Positions 44,030 to 56,437 are shown, counted from the first letter of the stretch. The stretch is DNA of 64,000 bases from Anniella stebbinsi (GCA_029215795.1 JARDYH010000003.1:106300609-106364608), one strand, 5' to 3'. The notes: generated by a model not told the origin, from the letters alone. Numbers and translations: made by a program.

Positions 44030-44743
44030 CCGAAAGCATCCCCCGCTCCTCCTGCCAAGAAAGTTGCGAGGGCATCATCCGCTCCTCCTACCAAGGCAGC
44101 CCCGAAACCATCATCCGCACCCCCTGCCAAGAAAGTTGCGAGGGCATCAGCTGAAGCATGGCCGGCCAAGGCAAGGCCGATGAGCCGGCCCGCAGCATCC
44201 CCAAGTCCATCGGTGCTTGTGAGGCCGCCACCCATGCTGCCCAGGACAGCCACCGCCTCAAGGAGCATCACCCCCACGCCAGCCTCCTCCAGCAGCAGCA
44301 GCCCCATGGCCTTCCTACGCCTCATCTGTGCAGACATGCAGGTTGAGGACCCCGCACCTGCCCCCCTGGTGCCAGAGACCCAGCAGGGAGAGGATGAGCC
44401 AGGGCCATCCTGTACGCGGGACACTCTCGCGAACGGGAGCGTGGCTGCCACCGTGGCGCTGGAACTGACACGGCCAGTTCCAGCACCACGCACGCGGCTA
44501 GGGTCCTTGAAACACGCAACTATGGTGCAGGGAATACCACACGGGATCCTGGATGTCGTGACGGAGACGGGGCCTGTCTCCCAGGAGGAACAAGACGAAA
44601 TGGAGCTGCTCGTGGAACAACAGGTGGGCGACGTGCTCAAGCCAGAACTGTCGCCATCCCAGGAAGAGCTGCTGCATATTGATACGCAGGCTTCCGACGA
44701 AACGTACGTGGAGCTGGAGGCGATGGAGGCGGAGGCGCCGTAG
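44030..44743 (+). pseudogene. Harbinger Myb-like protein, middle part
   Basis: In the third frame, reading begins with a K/A/P-rich stretch made of repeats of PPAKKVARAS (44,046-44,150), resembling a basic nuclear-localising tail. Then comes a serine/proline-rich region and an acidic segment (EEQDEMELLVEQQVGDVLKP). An in-frame ATG lies at 44,180. It ends at a stop at 44,741-44,743. The joining to the SANT part is inferred from position and composition only. A 328-residue antisense frame over it is a by-product of the coding pattern. Confidence 0.6.
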
Positions 44744-44925
44744 GAAGTGGAGCTCGAGGCCGGGGAGGTCGTGCTGGAGCGGGAGATCAAGGGGTCCCCA
44801 CAGCCGGAGGACGAGCCGATGGAGGGAGGGCCCCCCTAGAGGAGGAGCCGCCGCCACCGCATGTAGACGAGCACGGTGAGGTCGAGGCCGAAAAAGCCCG
44901 TCCCCTGACCAACGCGCAGAGATGT

Positions 44926-45489
44926 GTGCGTATGCACAACAGGCGCAGGGCAGACGGGCAGCAGGTGGCGAGGGAGTTGGTCTCTGTCACGGAGACAACT
45001 AGGAAGCGCATCCACGATCTGTTTACATGCATGGCGGCCAAGGAGGAGGCCAGGCGCACCAAGGAGCGCGTCCTCACCGTGTGGGCCACGCACACAGCCG
45101 CACAAGCCATGGAGGAGTGCGCCCAAGCCACACGGGAGGCAGGGAGGGATGTGCATATAGGTCTGGAGCGCCATGTCACCAGCATGACCGAGGCCATGGC
45201 CGCCACCGATGCCATCATCGACCGAGGCATGCGGGAGCGCACAGCAGCCATCGACCGCCAAACCGAGGTGCTCAGGGAGCTCGCCCAATCCTTCCTTGGG
45301 GCCTACCATGGGCCACCGCAGCCTGCGCCCTACATGGGGCCGTACGGATACATGGCGCCGCCGCAGCAACAGCAGTACATGCCCCCACCGATGGCCACAC
45401 CGTATCAGGCCCCACAGTCGGCGGCAGCAGCAGCAGGTGCCTCAGGGAAGGCGGGGGGGCGGCCGGAGGGCACGTGCACCGGAGCATAG
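44926..45489 (+). pseudogene. Harbinger Myb-like protein, C-terminal part
   Basis: A 187-residue frame. It begins HNRRRADGQQVARELVSVTE and continues with long amphipathic helices likely to be coiled coil (AAKEEARRTKERVL, AIIDRGMRERTAAIDRQTEV). It then ends in a proline/glutamine/tyrosine-rich tail (PPQQQQYMPPP). C-terminal helical segments of this kind occur in Myb-like proteins of Harbinger elements. The break from the preceding acidic part lies at 44,743-44,926. A GAG/GGA run follows at 45,560-45,605. The linkage to the SANT domain is an inference. Confidence 0.6.
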
Positions 45490-45609
45490 GCGGCTGCCCA
45501 AAGAGGGGCCGCGCCATCCCACCAGACACTGACGAAGAGGGAGAGGAGGAGGGGGCGAGGAGCCAGAGGAGGGGGAGGAGGAGGAGGAGGAGGAGGAGGA
45601 GGGGTGGAA

Positions 45610-46829
45610 AGGGCCACTCAGGACGACATGGCCTAAGGTGAGGTCGTCCTACGAGCCCCTAGATCCAACCCCCATAGAACCATAGGGACGTGCAGTTGTA
45701 TACTCTCCTACACCCCTAAACACGATAGGACCCCGTTAGATAAGCGACCCTCTGGCCGCCGCCTCCCTCAGCCCGGTCTAGATGCTCAAGGCTATGTCCA
45801 TCAGCATCCCAGTTGCACGCGCTGGATGCCTCTCGTCCCCGGCCCTAACTCCCCTCATTGCAGCCAGAACCAGGCATGATGGCAACACCCTACAGGTCCA
45901 ATGGCCACCAAGCAGGGCGCATTGTCCGACGCCGAAGGGCCCTTTGGCACGGAGGTTGGTAACTGGGCTGGTGGGTGGTATGCATTGGTGTTAGTGTGGC
46001 CTCCGTGTCACTGATGGCTCTCCCCCTCCTCTCCCCCCTTCTGTTCTCGCCTCCCAGGGAAACTGCGCTCCCTTTGCCGTGCCATCCGTAGAAGGCGGAG
46101 GGCCCAAAAGGCACGCCGTCTCCACGCTCTGGAGGTGGCCCTGGGAGAAATAATACGTCGCATTCGACATCTGGAATGAAGTGTCCGGCGCCATCACCGT
46201 CTGAACCACGGCCAGCCGTAGGGTTTTTTGGCAGCTTGGAGGTGTACGCCCATCCCCCCTAGTCGCAGCGTAGTAATGGCCCGCTCTGCCGATTCCCCAT
46301 CACGCGCCCCACTCCGGCCGCTTCCTGTCACTCCCCTCAGCCTTGCAGGTGTGCTTTAGCCTAAACAAATCCTTCTGCCCTCCCATTCCCACGCTAACGA
46401 TGTGGACAGTCCCATGCTCCACCTTTAGCCCCACCTCCCTCCACCCTCCTGCTCCACCTCGCCCACCGCTCCTCCCGTCCTGCCCGCCCCCTCTCCGGCC
46501 CGCCCGGCATTTGCGAGAATGTCCCGGAGGAAGCTCACGATGGCCTGCTTGCAGGGAGCAATCCAGGCGGCCACGTAAAACCACGGCGATGCCAACGAGG
46601 AGGACCTACTCCATGCCCGCCTATGCCGGCTAGGTGAGGCCATGCCCGCGAAGCCAGTGTTCGGGGGGGAGACCTTCCGCTGGCCGCTCGGGGCGACGGA
46701 GGCTGTGCCTTGTCTCCGGGCCACCATCCTGCCACTGGTTCATCCCCGTGCAGCCTCCACATTGCTGGTGGGGACGTTGGCTGAAGGCACGGCCGAGGGA
46801 GCCCTGCCCTCTCGACGTCGGCCAAGCTT
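45610..46829 (+). other. Harbinger inter-gene region
   Basis: GC-rich sequence between the two transposon genes, with no open frame I can assign. It may hold a 5' part or an intron of the transposase gene. Several short overlapping frames on both strands show no family motifs. Confidence 0.5.
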
Positions 46830-47791
46830 CTTGCCGAGCGTGAAAGCATGCGCCGCTTGGTGCTCCCCTGGACAGACGCCGTGTGGCATGAGATGCAGGA
46901 CTTGGAGGACTGGGACGACAAGCGCTTCCGTGGGAGCTTCCGCATGTCTCGCGCGACATTCAAAGTGTTGGTGGCAGAGGTGACCCGTCCTACAGCGGGA
47001 GTGTACAAATATGCGCAGATGTATTCCAGTCTCCCGTCAGCTCGGCCTCACACTATACAAGCTGGCGTTCAACGTGGGCTACTTGCCCCTGTCGACCATC
47101 TTCGGGGTGGGCGTGTCTACCGCGTGCGAGATCTTCCGTGAGACGGCGAGCGTGCTGAACGAGCTGTACCTGGCCGACGTCATCCAGGTGGGGGACAACA
47201 AGGAGAACTTGCGTGGTTTCCGTGCCCTGGGCTTCCCACGGGTGGTGGGGGCAATGGACTCGACCCACATGCGCATCCTGGCCCCGCCCTCCCGTGGCGA
47301 GGAGTACTTCAACCGCAAACATTTCTACAGCATGGTTCTGCAGGTGGTTGTGGATGCCAAGGGCCACTTCCTGGACATGTATGCAGGCGTGTCTGGGCGG
47401 AGCCACGACACAGCTGTCTTCTGGAACTCCCCCCGGCTGCCAAGCTGACATCGGGGTGCTTCCTGAAGTCTGGTCCCGCTTCCGTGTATGGCCGTGAGGT
47501 GGGTCCGCTCCTCCTAGCCAACCAGGCGTTTGCCCTGCAGCCGTGGCTGATGGCCCCGTACCGCTACCCGCGCACCAATGTGCAGCATAAATACAACTAC
47601 TACCATTGCTGTGCCCGCCTGCCCGTGGAGCGTGCCTTTGGGCATCTGAAGGAGCGCTGGCGCTCCCTGTTCAGCTTGTTGGACTTGCGGACCTGATGGT
47701 GTGCTGCTGCATCCTGCACAACATCTGCGAGTCCCGTGGGGACGTGTTACTGGCCGAGCACCCCGACCTCCCTCGCTGTGGATGGGCGTGA
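46830..47791 (+). pseudogene. Harbinger DDE transposase, frameshifted
   Basis: HARBI1-like nuclease, which cuts and rejoins element ends. The pieces lie in successive frames. About 46,830-47,010: MRRLVLPWTDAVWHEMQDLE and FRMSRATFKVLVAEVTRPT. About 47,010-47,430: YKLAFNVGYLPLSTIFGVG, then VVGAMDSTHMRI with the first catalytic Asp (codon at 47,257), NRKHFYSMVLQVVVDAKGHF, and GVSGRSHDTAVFW with the second Asp (47,407). About 47,440-47,690: VERAFGHLKERWRSLF with the Glu (47,628). About 47,695-47,791: VCCCILHNICESRGD. All three catalytic residues survive, but three frame changes (near 47,015, at the C run near 47,430, and near 47,690) break the gene. Assembly error in homopolymers cannot be excluded. 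Confidence 0.88.
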
Positions 47792-48730
47792 CATCGAGGC
47801 TTTGCCGGGGCCGGAGAATCCCATTGGGGAGCATCGAGCCCGTGCGGAGGCGTCCCGGGTGCGTGAGAGCATCAGTGCCTGGATCTGGCTGCGCTACCCT
47901 GACCCCGTGTGAGCGTCGCCTGTGTACTCCCATCTGTGGACTGGCATCTCTCCCTGGCATGCCACCCCTCTCCACCACATCCCCTTGGCACGTTCCGTGC
48001 ATGGCTCCCTGGGGGTGTGGCCTCGGCCATCCACTCTTCACCGCTGTGCCTTCCAGCCGCCTCCTCCTCCCTTCCCGGAGGCGCCTATCCTTTCTGGGGG
48101 CTCAGCCCTGGCATACTGGTGCCCATGTGCCTTACTGCCCATGTCTGCTTTCCCTGCTGAATAATGTTTTGCAAACCACCCCACTCTTGCCTTCTTTCCT
48201 GTGTGTGCGGACGATGCTCTAGGAGGGAGGGGGGGTTGGGGGCTGGGGGCCATGGGCCTTCCTGGCGACTGCCAGGTCCCCCGTGTGGGGAGGGTGGTGG
48301 GAGGCCCCCTGGGGCGTGGGTGGCAACATTGGGATTGCTCTGCTGGGCACGGGGTGCGGGTGTTGTATTGGTGCTGCCGTTGCTCCTGGCAGACTCTTAG
48401 CCCGAAGCTGCTGAGATCCGCCCAGTGACTGCGGCAGCCAATGGGGTTTGGGAGGCATGTCCTACATCATCCAAGATGGCGGCGCCCATGGTTTTCGGCC
48501 GCAGTGTGTGCTGGGATACCTGCTGGAGGACTGCCGGAGTTCAGTAAGCAGGAAAAATGGCGGCCGGGCTGTCAGTCGAAACCGAGTGCGTTTTTAACCA
48601 CCAGGGTGGTTATCTTAACTTTGCATCCCCTGCTGCAGCGTGTCGTCCGAATTGAGGCCGCCTTTTTAACACACCATCAGTGGGTTAAGTCCTCTCGGTT
48701 GATTAACGTGTTGTTCGAATTGAGCCACTG
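47792..48730. other. Harbinger 3' region
   Basis: Non-coding end of the element. It contains ccaagatggcggcgcccatg at 48,472-48,491 and aaaatggcggccgggctg near 48,553, both YY1-like. A subterminal copy of the end motif lies at 48,641-48,653, and the terminal repeat at 48,700-48,730. Confidence 0.6.
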
Positions 48731-50669
48731 TCTTGGAAGTTCTTTAAAGACTCAAAACCACTATAAAATTCATAATATGACTTAGGTCCGTGTCCTCCGC
48801 AACTGCTGACCATAAAGGAATGCTAAATTATCCCTCTGCTTAACTCTACTAAGAATCTCAAGGTGACCAAGAAAAGAAAAAGGTTATAATTTTATAATTT
48901 CATAATACTCACAAATACTAACACAGGAATGCATAAACAGATAGGTTAACCCCCCCAAAAGTGGGCTAAGAACTTTGCTGAACTTATTCACATAATTGCC
49001 TTCAAACTGTCTTATCAGCCCAAACCCACAGTTTTTAAAAACAGTCTTTTCTTGGGTTTCAATTATTCTTCTAGAAGCTATGACATATGTTGGTCATGTG
49101 CGTGCCCCATTCACATATTAAAGCGGGGTGTGGGTGTGGGTGTATTTTTACGCCAAAAGAGCAGAATCTACCTACACATACACCTTAGCTCTCGTGCGCC
49201 GTTGCCTCAGGCACTTTTCTGCCCAGCCAGCATCCAGAGCGTAGGCACAAAGTGTGGAGCAGCGCCCATACTCACCCCCTTGGATGTACAAATTAAATAA
49301 ACCCAGCGGGGGAGGGGAATATGGCTGCCCCTGTCACATCAAGATTTGGCTCTCATGTATTGAAAAAAGTTAGACAACCATTAGCACATAAACTAACGCT
49401 GCAGATATTTTGCAGTAGGCTAATACGTAAGATGCAGGATAAGGAACACACGTGATTTAAGGCTTTACAAAACGGTATGGCAGCCTTACAATTGGCAGAA
49501 GACATTGGCTGGCTGGCCAAAGCTTCAGTTAGAGGAATTTCAGTGACCACTGGATTAGAGATTCAAGTAGCTAGTAAGTGCGGTATGAAAGAAGTCAGTA
49601 ACGATTATTAAAGCTGTCGTCTGTCTTTTTACAATTACAAGGTTATGAATATTCCAGTACAAATCTCACATCAAATTTTCCAAGATAGTTGTTTCCATGT
49701 ATCAGATGTTGAAACTCATCATGGGACCTTAATGTGCAATCTAGCCTGAGATAAAAGTCTAGACATAGGAAATAGCAGACATTTGTATTTTGTAACTAAT
49801 GCTGCAATACAATGACTTCACAGTCTCTTATCATATATTATCAAAATATCCAACAAAGCTTAAAAACGCAAAAAAATATATGAAACAAAGGGGCTCTTTG
49901 GGAACTTCTGTGCATCCCATGGCAGTCAAACGACCAGGGTTCCACACATTTTGGTAGCCTGGGTGGCCATGACTCTGCCCTTCTCCCCAATGGCAAGATT
50001 TTATATATGATGCCATCTTGAGCTATGGGGTACACATAGTGCCTCAAATAGTATAGGACAAGGTCAGGAATGTCCACCCCACCCCCCAATGCCCACACTC
50101 ATCCATTTTATACTGACTTCCAAGGCACTCAGAACAAGCTCCAAAGTGCAGTGCACCTCATGAGCTGGGGGGGGGGGGTGCGAAGGAGGTGATGGTATTG
50201 TTCCTGGACTTGTATTGCACTACAGTGATACTCTGAGCACCAGAAAAGCACAGTGCGACCATTGGGGGGGGGGGAATCACGCACCCCACTCCCATTTTCT
50301 AACTCTGGAAGAAGACTGGGGCTTATTATACTTACTGGAGAGGAAAGGGATGTTCTGAAAGCTGAGCAAGTAGGCAAACCCCTGCCTCCCACACGCCACA
50401 CAAATTCTTGAGACCCTCAAGGGTGCAGAAGATCACTCAGTGGGTCAACAGCACTGTGCTTATCTACAAGTGGCTCCTGCTATATACCTCGACACTAGTC
50501 CCTTCTATTTAAATTAGCACATTAAACTTGTGACATCAGTGTCAGGTTGTGCTTCTTAAAAGCATTTTTAAGCTTCCCTTCATCCTTACAGACACCAAGA
50601 TGCTGTACAAAGCACGTTTCCATTTGCCAGTAAAAGTGAAAAGTGAAATTTAGATTATAGTAGTTCAAT

Positions 50670-50717
<48 letters not shown>

Positions 50718-52430
50718 ACCATAAACCTATGGAGAAGGATGCAGGACCTCACTCATAGAACCTGCCCTGACATTCAGGCATTCAGTCCATTGTCTCCTAA
50801 GGCTGTGCATACATAGGTTCGCCACACAATTAGGAAACCTGAGCTATCTGATGTTGTGTGGAATGCACAGATGCCATTGGACAGGCCCACATCCCCTTCA
50901 AGGCATGTGGAAGGAAAGTAGTGAATAGGTCTAATCATGTTTATAGGCTGGAGGGGGAGCTGTTCTGGCAAATGAGGAGAGTTTGAAAGGCAAGAACAGC
51001 ATGTAGGGAAAGGGGGTTTAGAAGTTGAAGAGTTGCAGTGGAGATGCTCAGAGGGCAAGTCCTGGCAGCTGGGAGCCACGGTGGTGCTGAGGACATGACA
51101 TAGGCAGCCAAGAGATGGAAGGGCAGCACATTGGCACTGAATGGCAGGTAGGCAACCACCTGCCTACCACACTCCACAATCTGTTTCATTGTTGGTTGAG
51201 TTATTGTTTATGTTAAATTAACTATGCCTTCTTACCACTGCTTCCCTTCCCTCCTTCAAACCCGTGAAAAATTAGGAGTTTGTCCCCGGCTATCTGCTTT
51301 CTGGAGATTTTGTCACTCCAAGCCACTTTAACTTTCACATCCCTAAGCTAAGCAAACATCAGAACTCGCTGTCATCTGTGTGATTAAGAGCTCAGTGGAG
51401 GCTACAGAGTTGCATACTCTCCCTCCCCACAGCCATTTTCTTCCACCCAGTGAATTCCCCGGTGCTACCATTATCACAATTAAGGGACATGTCAGCACTT
51501 AGGTTAACCTCAGTTAAGGCTATCCAGGTTCCCTCTTGACCAGAACTAGTTAACCAACCTCAGGCCCTGGTTTTAAATCCAGGTTGAGCAGGGCCCTTTA
51601 AACATAACCCCCAGCCACTCCTACTCCATTTCTGAAAACATCAAGGCATTTCATGTAACAGGTGATTTCTGCGCATACACAAATTAAAAACAGATGTGGC
51701 TTTAGGGCAACAGAAAAAGAAATACACCGAAGACATCAGTATCAGACCCATTAACAAAATTTGACAGAATTCAGCCATCTTATAATAACTAAAGAAACCA
51801 GTTTTACAGAGCTTCATTGGGGAAAGCTGCAAGCCCTAAGCAATACATTCATCAACTAAAGCTTTAGTTCTAGCAATAAGGGGCAATTTACAATTTTGCT
51901 TATTACTTTATTCACTACTTTAAAATGGCAACCATATCGGGGGATTTAGTGGGGCTTACAGTTCTTTACTGTAATACTAATCAACAATGAAATATTTCAT
52001 TGGCCGACAGCTCTGTTGTTTGGACTCTCAGTCGTTATCAATTTTCTTTGAGCAATAAATATAGGCTTGTCGAAAAGCTGCCAATATAATCCATCTCTTT
52101 TGTCCCAACCTCTCCCAAAACCACTACATTGGCTGGCTTCCTCTTTTTCTTACAGTAGCTTGCTCTTCCACTTAATGTCCTCCATGGCCTTGCCCGTCCC
52201 ATCTCTCTGTCCCCATGTTCCAATATATCTCTGTCCATGTCTTTTGCTCCTCCACTCTCACCTTCAGCAGCCAAACAGGTTCCAAGTTCCTTTAAAGTTT
52301 AAACCACTCTACGTATTCCCTCTTGGGAGCCAGCTTTTTTACCCTAACTCTTTCACACTTAAAAGGCTTCTAGATGGAGGGGGTCCTAGTGTGTCCTGCC
52401 ATTAGAATGCATTCTGTAGCTGTACTGTCT
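48731..52430. other. Unassigned stretch, probably FBLN1 intron 1
   Basis: No gene or named repeat is recognised. Features: a G-rich run at 50,168-50,179, a G run at 50,263-50,273, and a (CT)n(CA)n microsatellite at 50,670-50,719. No exon with fibulin similarity was found on the minus strand. Confidence 0.5.
50670..50719. repeat. (CT)n(CA)n microsatellite
   Basis: About 11 CT units run directly into about 14 CA units. Confidence 0.95.
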
Positions 52431-52431
52431 T

Positions 52432-52509
52432 TTCTTCAGTAATTTCAGGTGAATTCTTCAGTAATTCTTCAGTGAATTCTTCAGTAATTCTTCAGTAATT
52501 TCAGGTGAA
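52432..52509. repeat. Short tandem repeat (TTCTTCAGT units)
   Basis: The units ttcttcagt and ttcttcagtaatttcaggtg alternate, with six copies of TTCTTCAGT in 78 bp. It directly precedes the L2 copy. Confidence 0.85.
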
Positions 52510-54225
52510 TATAGTGAGGTATCCAGAGCACAGGTTTGTCCTGTTTTCTTGGATGAGTTTCAGTTGGTACAGCTCAATGACGTGGACAAGGTGCTTGGAC
52601 AGGTTCGTGCAGGGAGTGGTCCCAAACCTCCTGAAAGAGCCAGTAGTGAGACCACCCCTGAAGAAAGCTTCCCTGGACCCAGAAAATCTTAATAACTTTA
52701 GGCCGATGGCAAACGTTCCATTCCTGGGCAAAGTCCTTGAGCGGGTGGTTGCTGGCCAGCTCCAGACACCCTTGGATGAGACTGATTATCTGGATCCATT
52801 TCAGTCGGGTTTCAGGCCCGGTTTTGGCATGGAAACAGCCTTGGTCGCCCTGTATGATGACCTATGTCAGGAGAAAGACAGGGGGAGTGTGACTCTGTTG
52901 ATTCTCCTTGATCTCTCAGCGGCTTTCAATACCATCGACCATGGTATCCTTCTGGGACGACTGGCTGAGTTGGGAGTGGGAGGCACTGCATTGCAGTGGT
53001 TCCGCTCCTACTTGGAGGGTCGGCTCCAAAGGTGGTGCTGGGGAGACATTGCTCGGCCCCGTGGATTCTCCAGTATGGGGTTCCGCAGGGGTCAGTTTTG
53101 TCCCCCATGCTGTTCAAAATCTACATGAAATTGTTGGGTGCAGTCATCCGGAGTTTTGGAGTGCGTTGTCATCAGTACGCTGATGACAAGCAACTCTATT
53201 TCTCCTTTTCATCTTCATCAGGTGAGGCTGTGGATGTGTTGAACCAGTGCTTGGCTGCGACAATGGACTGGATGAGAGCTAATAAACTGAAACTTAATCC
53301 AGATAAGACTGAGATGCTGTTGGTGCGGGGTTCCTCTGACCGGATGGAGGGTGTTCAACCTGTTCTGGATGGGGTTGCCCTCCCCCTGAAAGAGCAGGTT
53401 CGTAGCTTTGGGTTCTCCTAGAACCATCTCTGTCACTTGAGGCTCAGGTAACCTCGGTGGCATGGAGTGCCTTCTACCAACTTCGGCTGGTGGCCCAGCT
53501 ACGCCCCTATCTGGACAGGGATAACCTGGCTTCAGCTGTCTATGCTCTGGTAATCTCCAAGTTAGATTACTGCAATGCGCTCTACGTGGGGCTGCCTTTG
53601 AAGACAGTTCGGAAGCTGCAGCTTGTGCAGAATGCAGCGGCCAGATTGGTAACAGGGACCAGAAGGTTCGAACATATAAGACCGATTCTGGCCCACTTGC
53701 ATTGGCTGCCTGTAGGTTTCTGAGCCCGATTCAAGGTGTTGGTTTTAACCTATAAAGCCTTACACAGTTTGGGACCACAATACCTGATGGAACGTCTTTC
53801 CCGACATGAACCTACCCGTTCACTACGCTCAACATCAAAGGTCCTCCTCCAGGTGCCTACTCCGAGGGAAGCTCGGAGAACGGCAACAAGGGAGAGGGCC
53901 TTCTCTGTGGTGGCCCCTCAATTATGGAATGATCGTCGCGATGAGGCCCGCCCGGTGCCAACACTGCTATCTTTTCGGCGCCAGGTCAAAACTTTTCTTT
54001 TCTCCCAGGCATTTTAACAGCTCAAGTTGAGGTTTGATTCATATTATGGCCAGGCTTAACAGTTAAAATGTTTTAAAGTGTTTTAATGACAGCTGTTTTA
54101 TGTTTATGGTTTTAAATTTTGTATATTGTCTTTTTAATGCTCAATCTTTTAATTTTTGTAAACTGTCCAGAGAGCTTCAGCTATGGGGTGGTATATAAGT
54201 GTAATAAATAAATAAATAAATAATA
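52510..54225 (+). mobile_element. L2-type LINE, frameshifted
   Basis: It starts within the L2 coding region (LDEFQLVQLNDVDKVLGQ is spelled near 52,548), then skips to VVPNLLKEPVVRPPLKK. It continues [56 protein letters not shown] and QYADDKQLYF. Frameshifts near 53,030 and 53,410 and a stop near 53,722 break it. It ends gagcttcagctatggggtgg and (AAAT)n. It is the same subfamily as the minus-strand copy at 38.6-40.4 kb. Confidence 0.92.
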
Positions 54226-55465
54226 ATAATGGATTTTCCCAGTAAGAAGCAGAGTAAGAAGCAGCAGTGAGAAAACACAAAAGGGGTTATGCGTGGAAGA
54301 TTACAACGTTTGGAAACCCCATAAAATGCTGTCAATGAGGCTAGGTGATGGTGCAATAAAAGTTTCCTCTGAAAGCACTTCCAAGCTCAAAACCTGCCTT
54401 GTCGAAGAAACCTTTAACTTAACTTTTTAGTTCTGATCTCTCGCTAAGCCTCAGTCAGTACCTGTATTTGCATTTAATCATGTTCATATTCCCATTATCC
54501 TTACATTTATTATTCTCCACTTTCTCTGCTGTCTAACCATTTAGATAGCAAGTTCCTAAAGGCAAGGATCTTTCTTTTTGCTCACATCAATGGCACTTCG
54601 TTAAAGACAGCAACCTTGATCATTATAATTTTAAGATTACCTCATTTTACAAAATAGAACTACACTTTTGTCTAAAATTGAAGGCCTTGAGGAAAACATT
54701 TTCATCCCTAATCTTGTTCAATAAAATGTTCCGTCAAAACATTAAAGCAGCTCAAAGAATTTCCAAGGTTTTCCAATTTGTTTGGTCTGTTTCCTTCCCT
54801 TTTCTTTTTTGAGCCACACTACGCACAGCTTGGAAAACCAACATGCCACAGACTCCTTAAATGGTCAGGCCTTTTACAAGCTCCAACCCAAATGCAAGAA
54901 ACTCACGTAAAATTTGCTACTATAACAGATGCATGGACAAGTCATAACCTCAAAACAAAACACACACACACACACTCCATTGCACAAGGTCACTGGAATC
55001 TTTTTTCCTGTTACAAACCATAAACTCACTCATTAATGTCAATGCACAAATTTCCAGATGGTTAGCTAGTTTATACTACTAAGCTGGCTGTTCCATGTAC
55101 CCAGATGTGCTAAAGAGCTTGCCAAAGAATGAATTATGCACCTACAAATCTAAGATCCTGATACCTGAGGCACTTTTTTCTGAATTAAATCCAGTGGCAC
55201 GCCTCACTGTCACATCCAAAAAGGTTCCCCTCGAAGAAGCCATCCCACACTTTTTAGAGAGGCACCATTTTGCACATGCCTCCTGATATTAAGGTCAGTT
55301 GGGGCAGGGGATTCATGCAGAGCTGCATCCTCCTCTGAGCATTCTGCAGAAACTCCGCAATGCAGGATCATTCAATCATATTCAACACAGAGGCATGGCA
55401 GAATCATCCACCCCAGTGGAGGTTGACTCAGAAGAAGCAGAGGCAGAGCAGAGAGGCAATATATA
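54226..55465. other. Unassigned stretch
   Basis: Nothing recognised except a CA run at about 54,960-54,976. No coding sequence can be supported. Confidence 0.5.
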
Positions 55466-55550
55466 GGCTCAGTTCGGACGACACAATAATCAACGGAGGG
55501 GGGAAGAGGCAACCGTCAGTTGTGTTGCTTATTGTGTTGTATGGCAGGCA
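55466..55550. mobile_element. Harbinger-related end fragment
   Basis: ggctcagttcggacgacaca matches the terminal repeat of the element at 42,515. An imperfect inverse (gttgcttattgtgttgt) follows at about 55,526-55,543. The matching right end is not seen; the GC-rich sequence to about 55,860 may belong to it. Confidence 0.6.
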
Positions 55551-56117
55551 ACATACAATACACACACAACTGATGGTACACTACTTAAACAACAGAGAAA
55601 AACAACGGGCTGCTCAGTTGTTTATCCCGAAATCCATCTCTTGAAGTGTCATGTGTCGCGAACCCCCTCTCTCCGTGTACTATTCCACTCGGTCATAGAG
55701 TTCGCCGGCAGGAGCAGCTGAAAAAAACCAGGCTGCTCCTATACAGCCAGTAGAACTTGTGGTGCATGATGGGATTCGGCCGGAGGACTGGGGGAGGGGG
55801 GAGGGGGAGGAGATGCAGCAGCCCAGTTTCGCTTTTTAAAGACAACCTTCCCTGGGGCTTTTAGTGTGGGGAAAATGGGGTATTATACCCCATGGTGTGA
55901 ATCCCAGAGGAAACGGGAATGCCAGAGGGAAGGGGAGCCACGTCAAGGCGAAGAAAGGGTAAGTTTCTTCTCCTGCCACACAAAAAATGGTGTTGGTCCA
56001 GAGAATTATGAACTAGTCAGAGAAAGACCATTGAACAGAGAAGAGACAGCGATTTAATTTTCATATCACTTTCCAGAATTTCTGCCATCAAAGTTTTAGG
56101 AGATTCTGACCACAATC

Positions 56118-56437
56118 TAGGCTGACCATATGAAAAGGAGGACAGGGCTCCTGTAACTTTAACAGTTGTAGAGAAAAGGGAATTTCAGCCAGTGTCATTT
56201 GTATGCAATTAGTTCCTGATGAAATTCCCTCTTCATCACAACTGTTAAAGTTGCAGGGGCCCTGCCTTCTTTTATATATGGTCACTCCAGTATAGTGCCT
56301 GCAACTTTAACTGTTGTGATGAAGAGGGAATTTCACCAGGAACTAATTGCATACAAATGACACTGGCTGAAATTCCCTTTTCTCTACAACTGTTAAAGTT
56401 ACAGGAGCCCTGTCCTCCTTTTCAGATGGTCAGCCTA
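56118..56437. mobile_element. Palindromic hAT-like MITE, copy 2
   Basis: 320 bp with ends TAGGCTGACCAT and its reverse complement, flanked by perfect 8-bp repeats CCACAATC (56,110-56,117 and 56,438-56,445). The two halves are inverted copies: tttaacagttgtagagaaaa on the left and ttttctctacaactgttaaa on the right. Same family as 41,436. Confidence 0.9.

Larger units (their letters stand above)
42515..48730 (+). mobile_element. 6.2-kb PIF/Harbinger DNA transposon
   Basis: Ends CAGTGGCTCAATTCGGACGA (left) and, inverted, CAGTGGCTCAATTCGAACAA (right) form a terminal inverted repeat. A related end at 55,466 begins at GGCTC, so the true element may start at 42,519 and end at 48,726. Target duplication is not clear (TTA stands left of CAGTGG, but TCT is on the right). 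Inside are a Myb/SANT-like gene and a DDE transposase gene, the pair expected for PIF/Harbinger. Base composition is far more GC-rich than the flanks. Both genes are frameshifted, so this copy is inferred to be inactive. Confidence 0.9.

Noticed and set aside
43804..44790. A 328-residue serine-rich open frame on the minus strand
   Set aside because: It is antisense to the Harbinger Myb-like gene, of low complexity, and has no domain; it follows from the GC-rich codon pattern of the other strand.
55650..55870. CpG-containing GC-rich stretch as the FBLN1 promoter and first exon
   Set aside because: It lies just beside a Harbinger-type end motif, and no signal-peptide frame with a phase-1 donor is seen on the minus strand.
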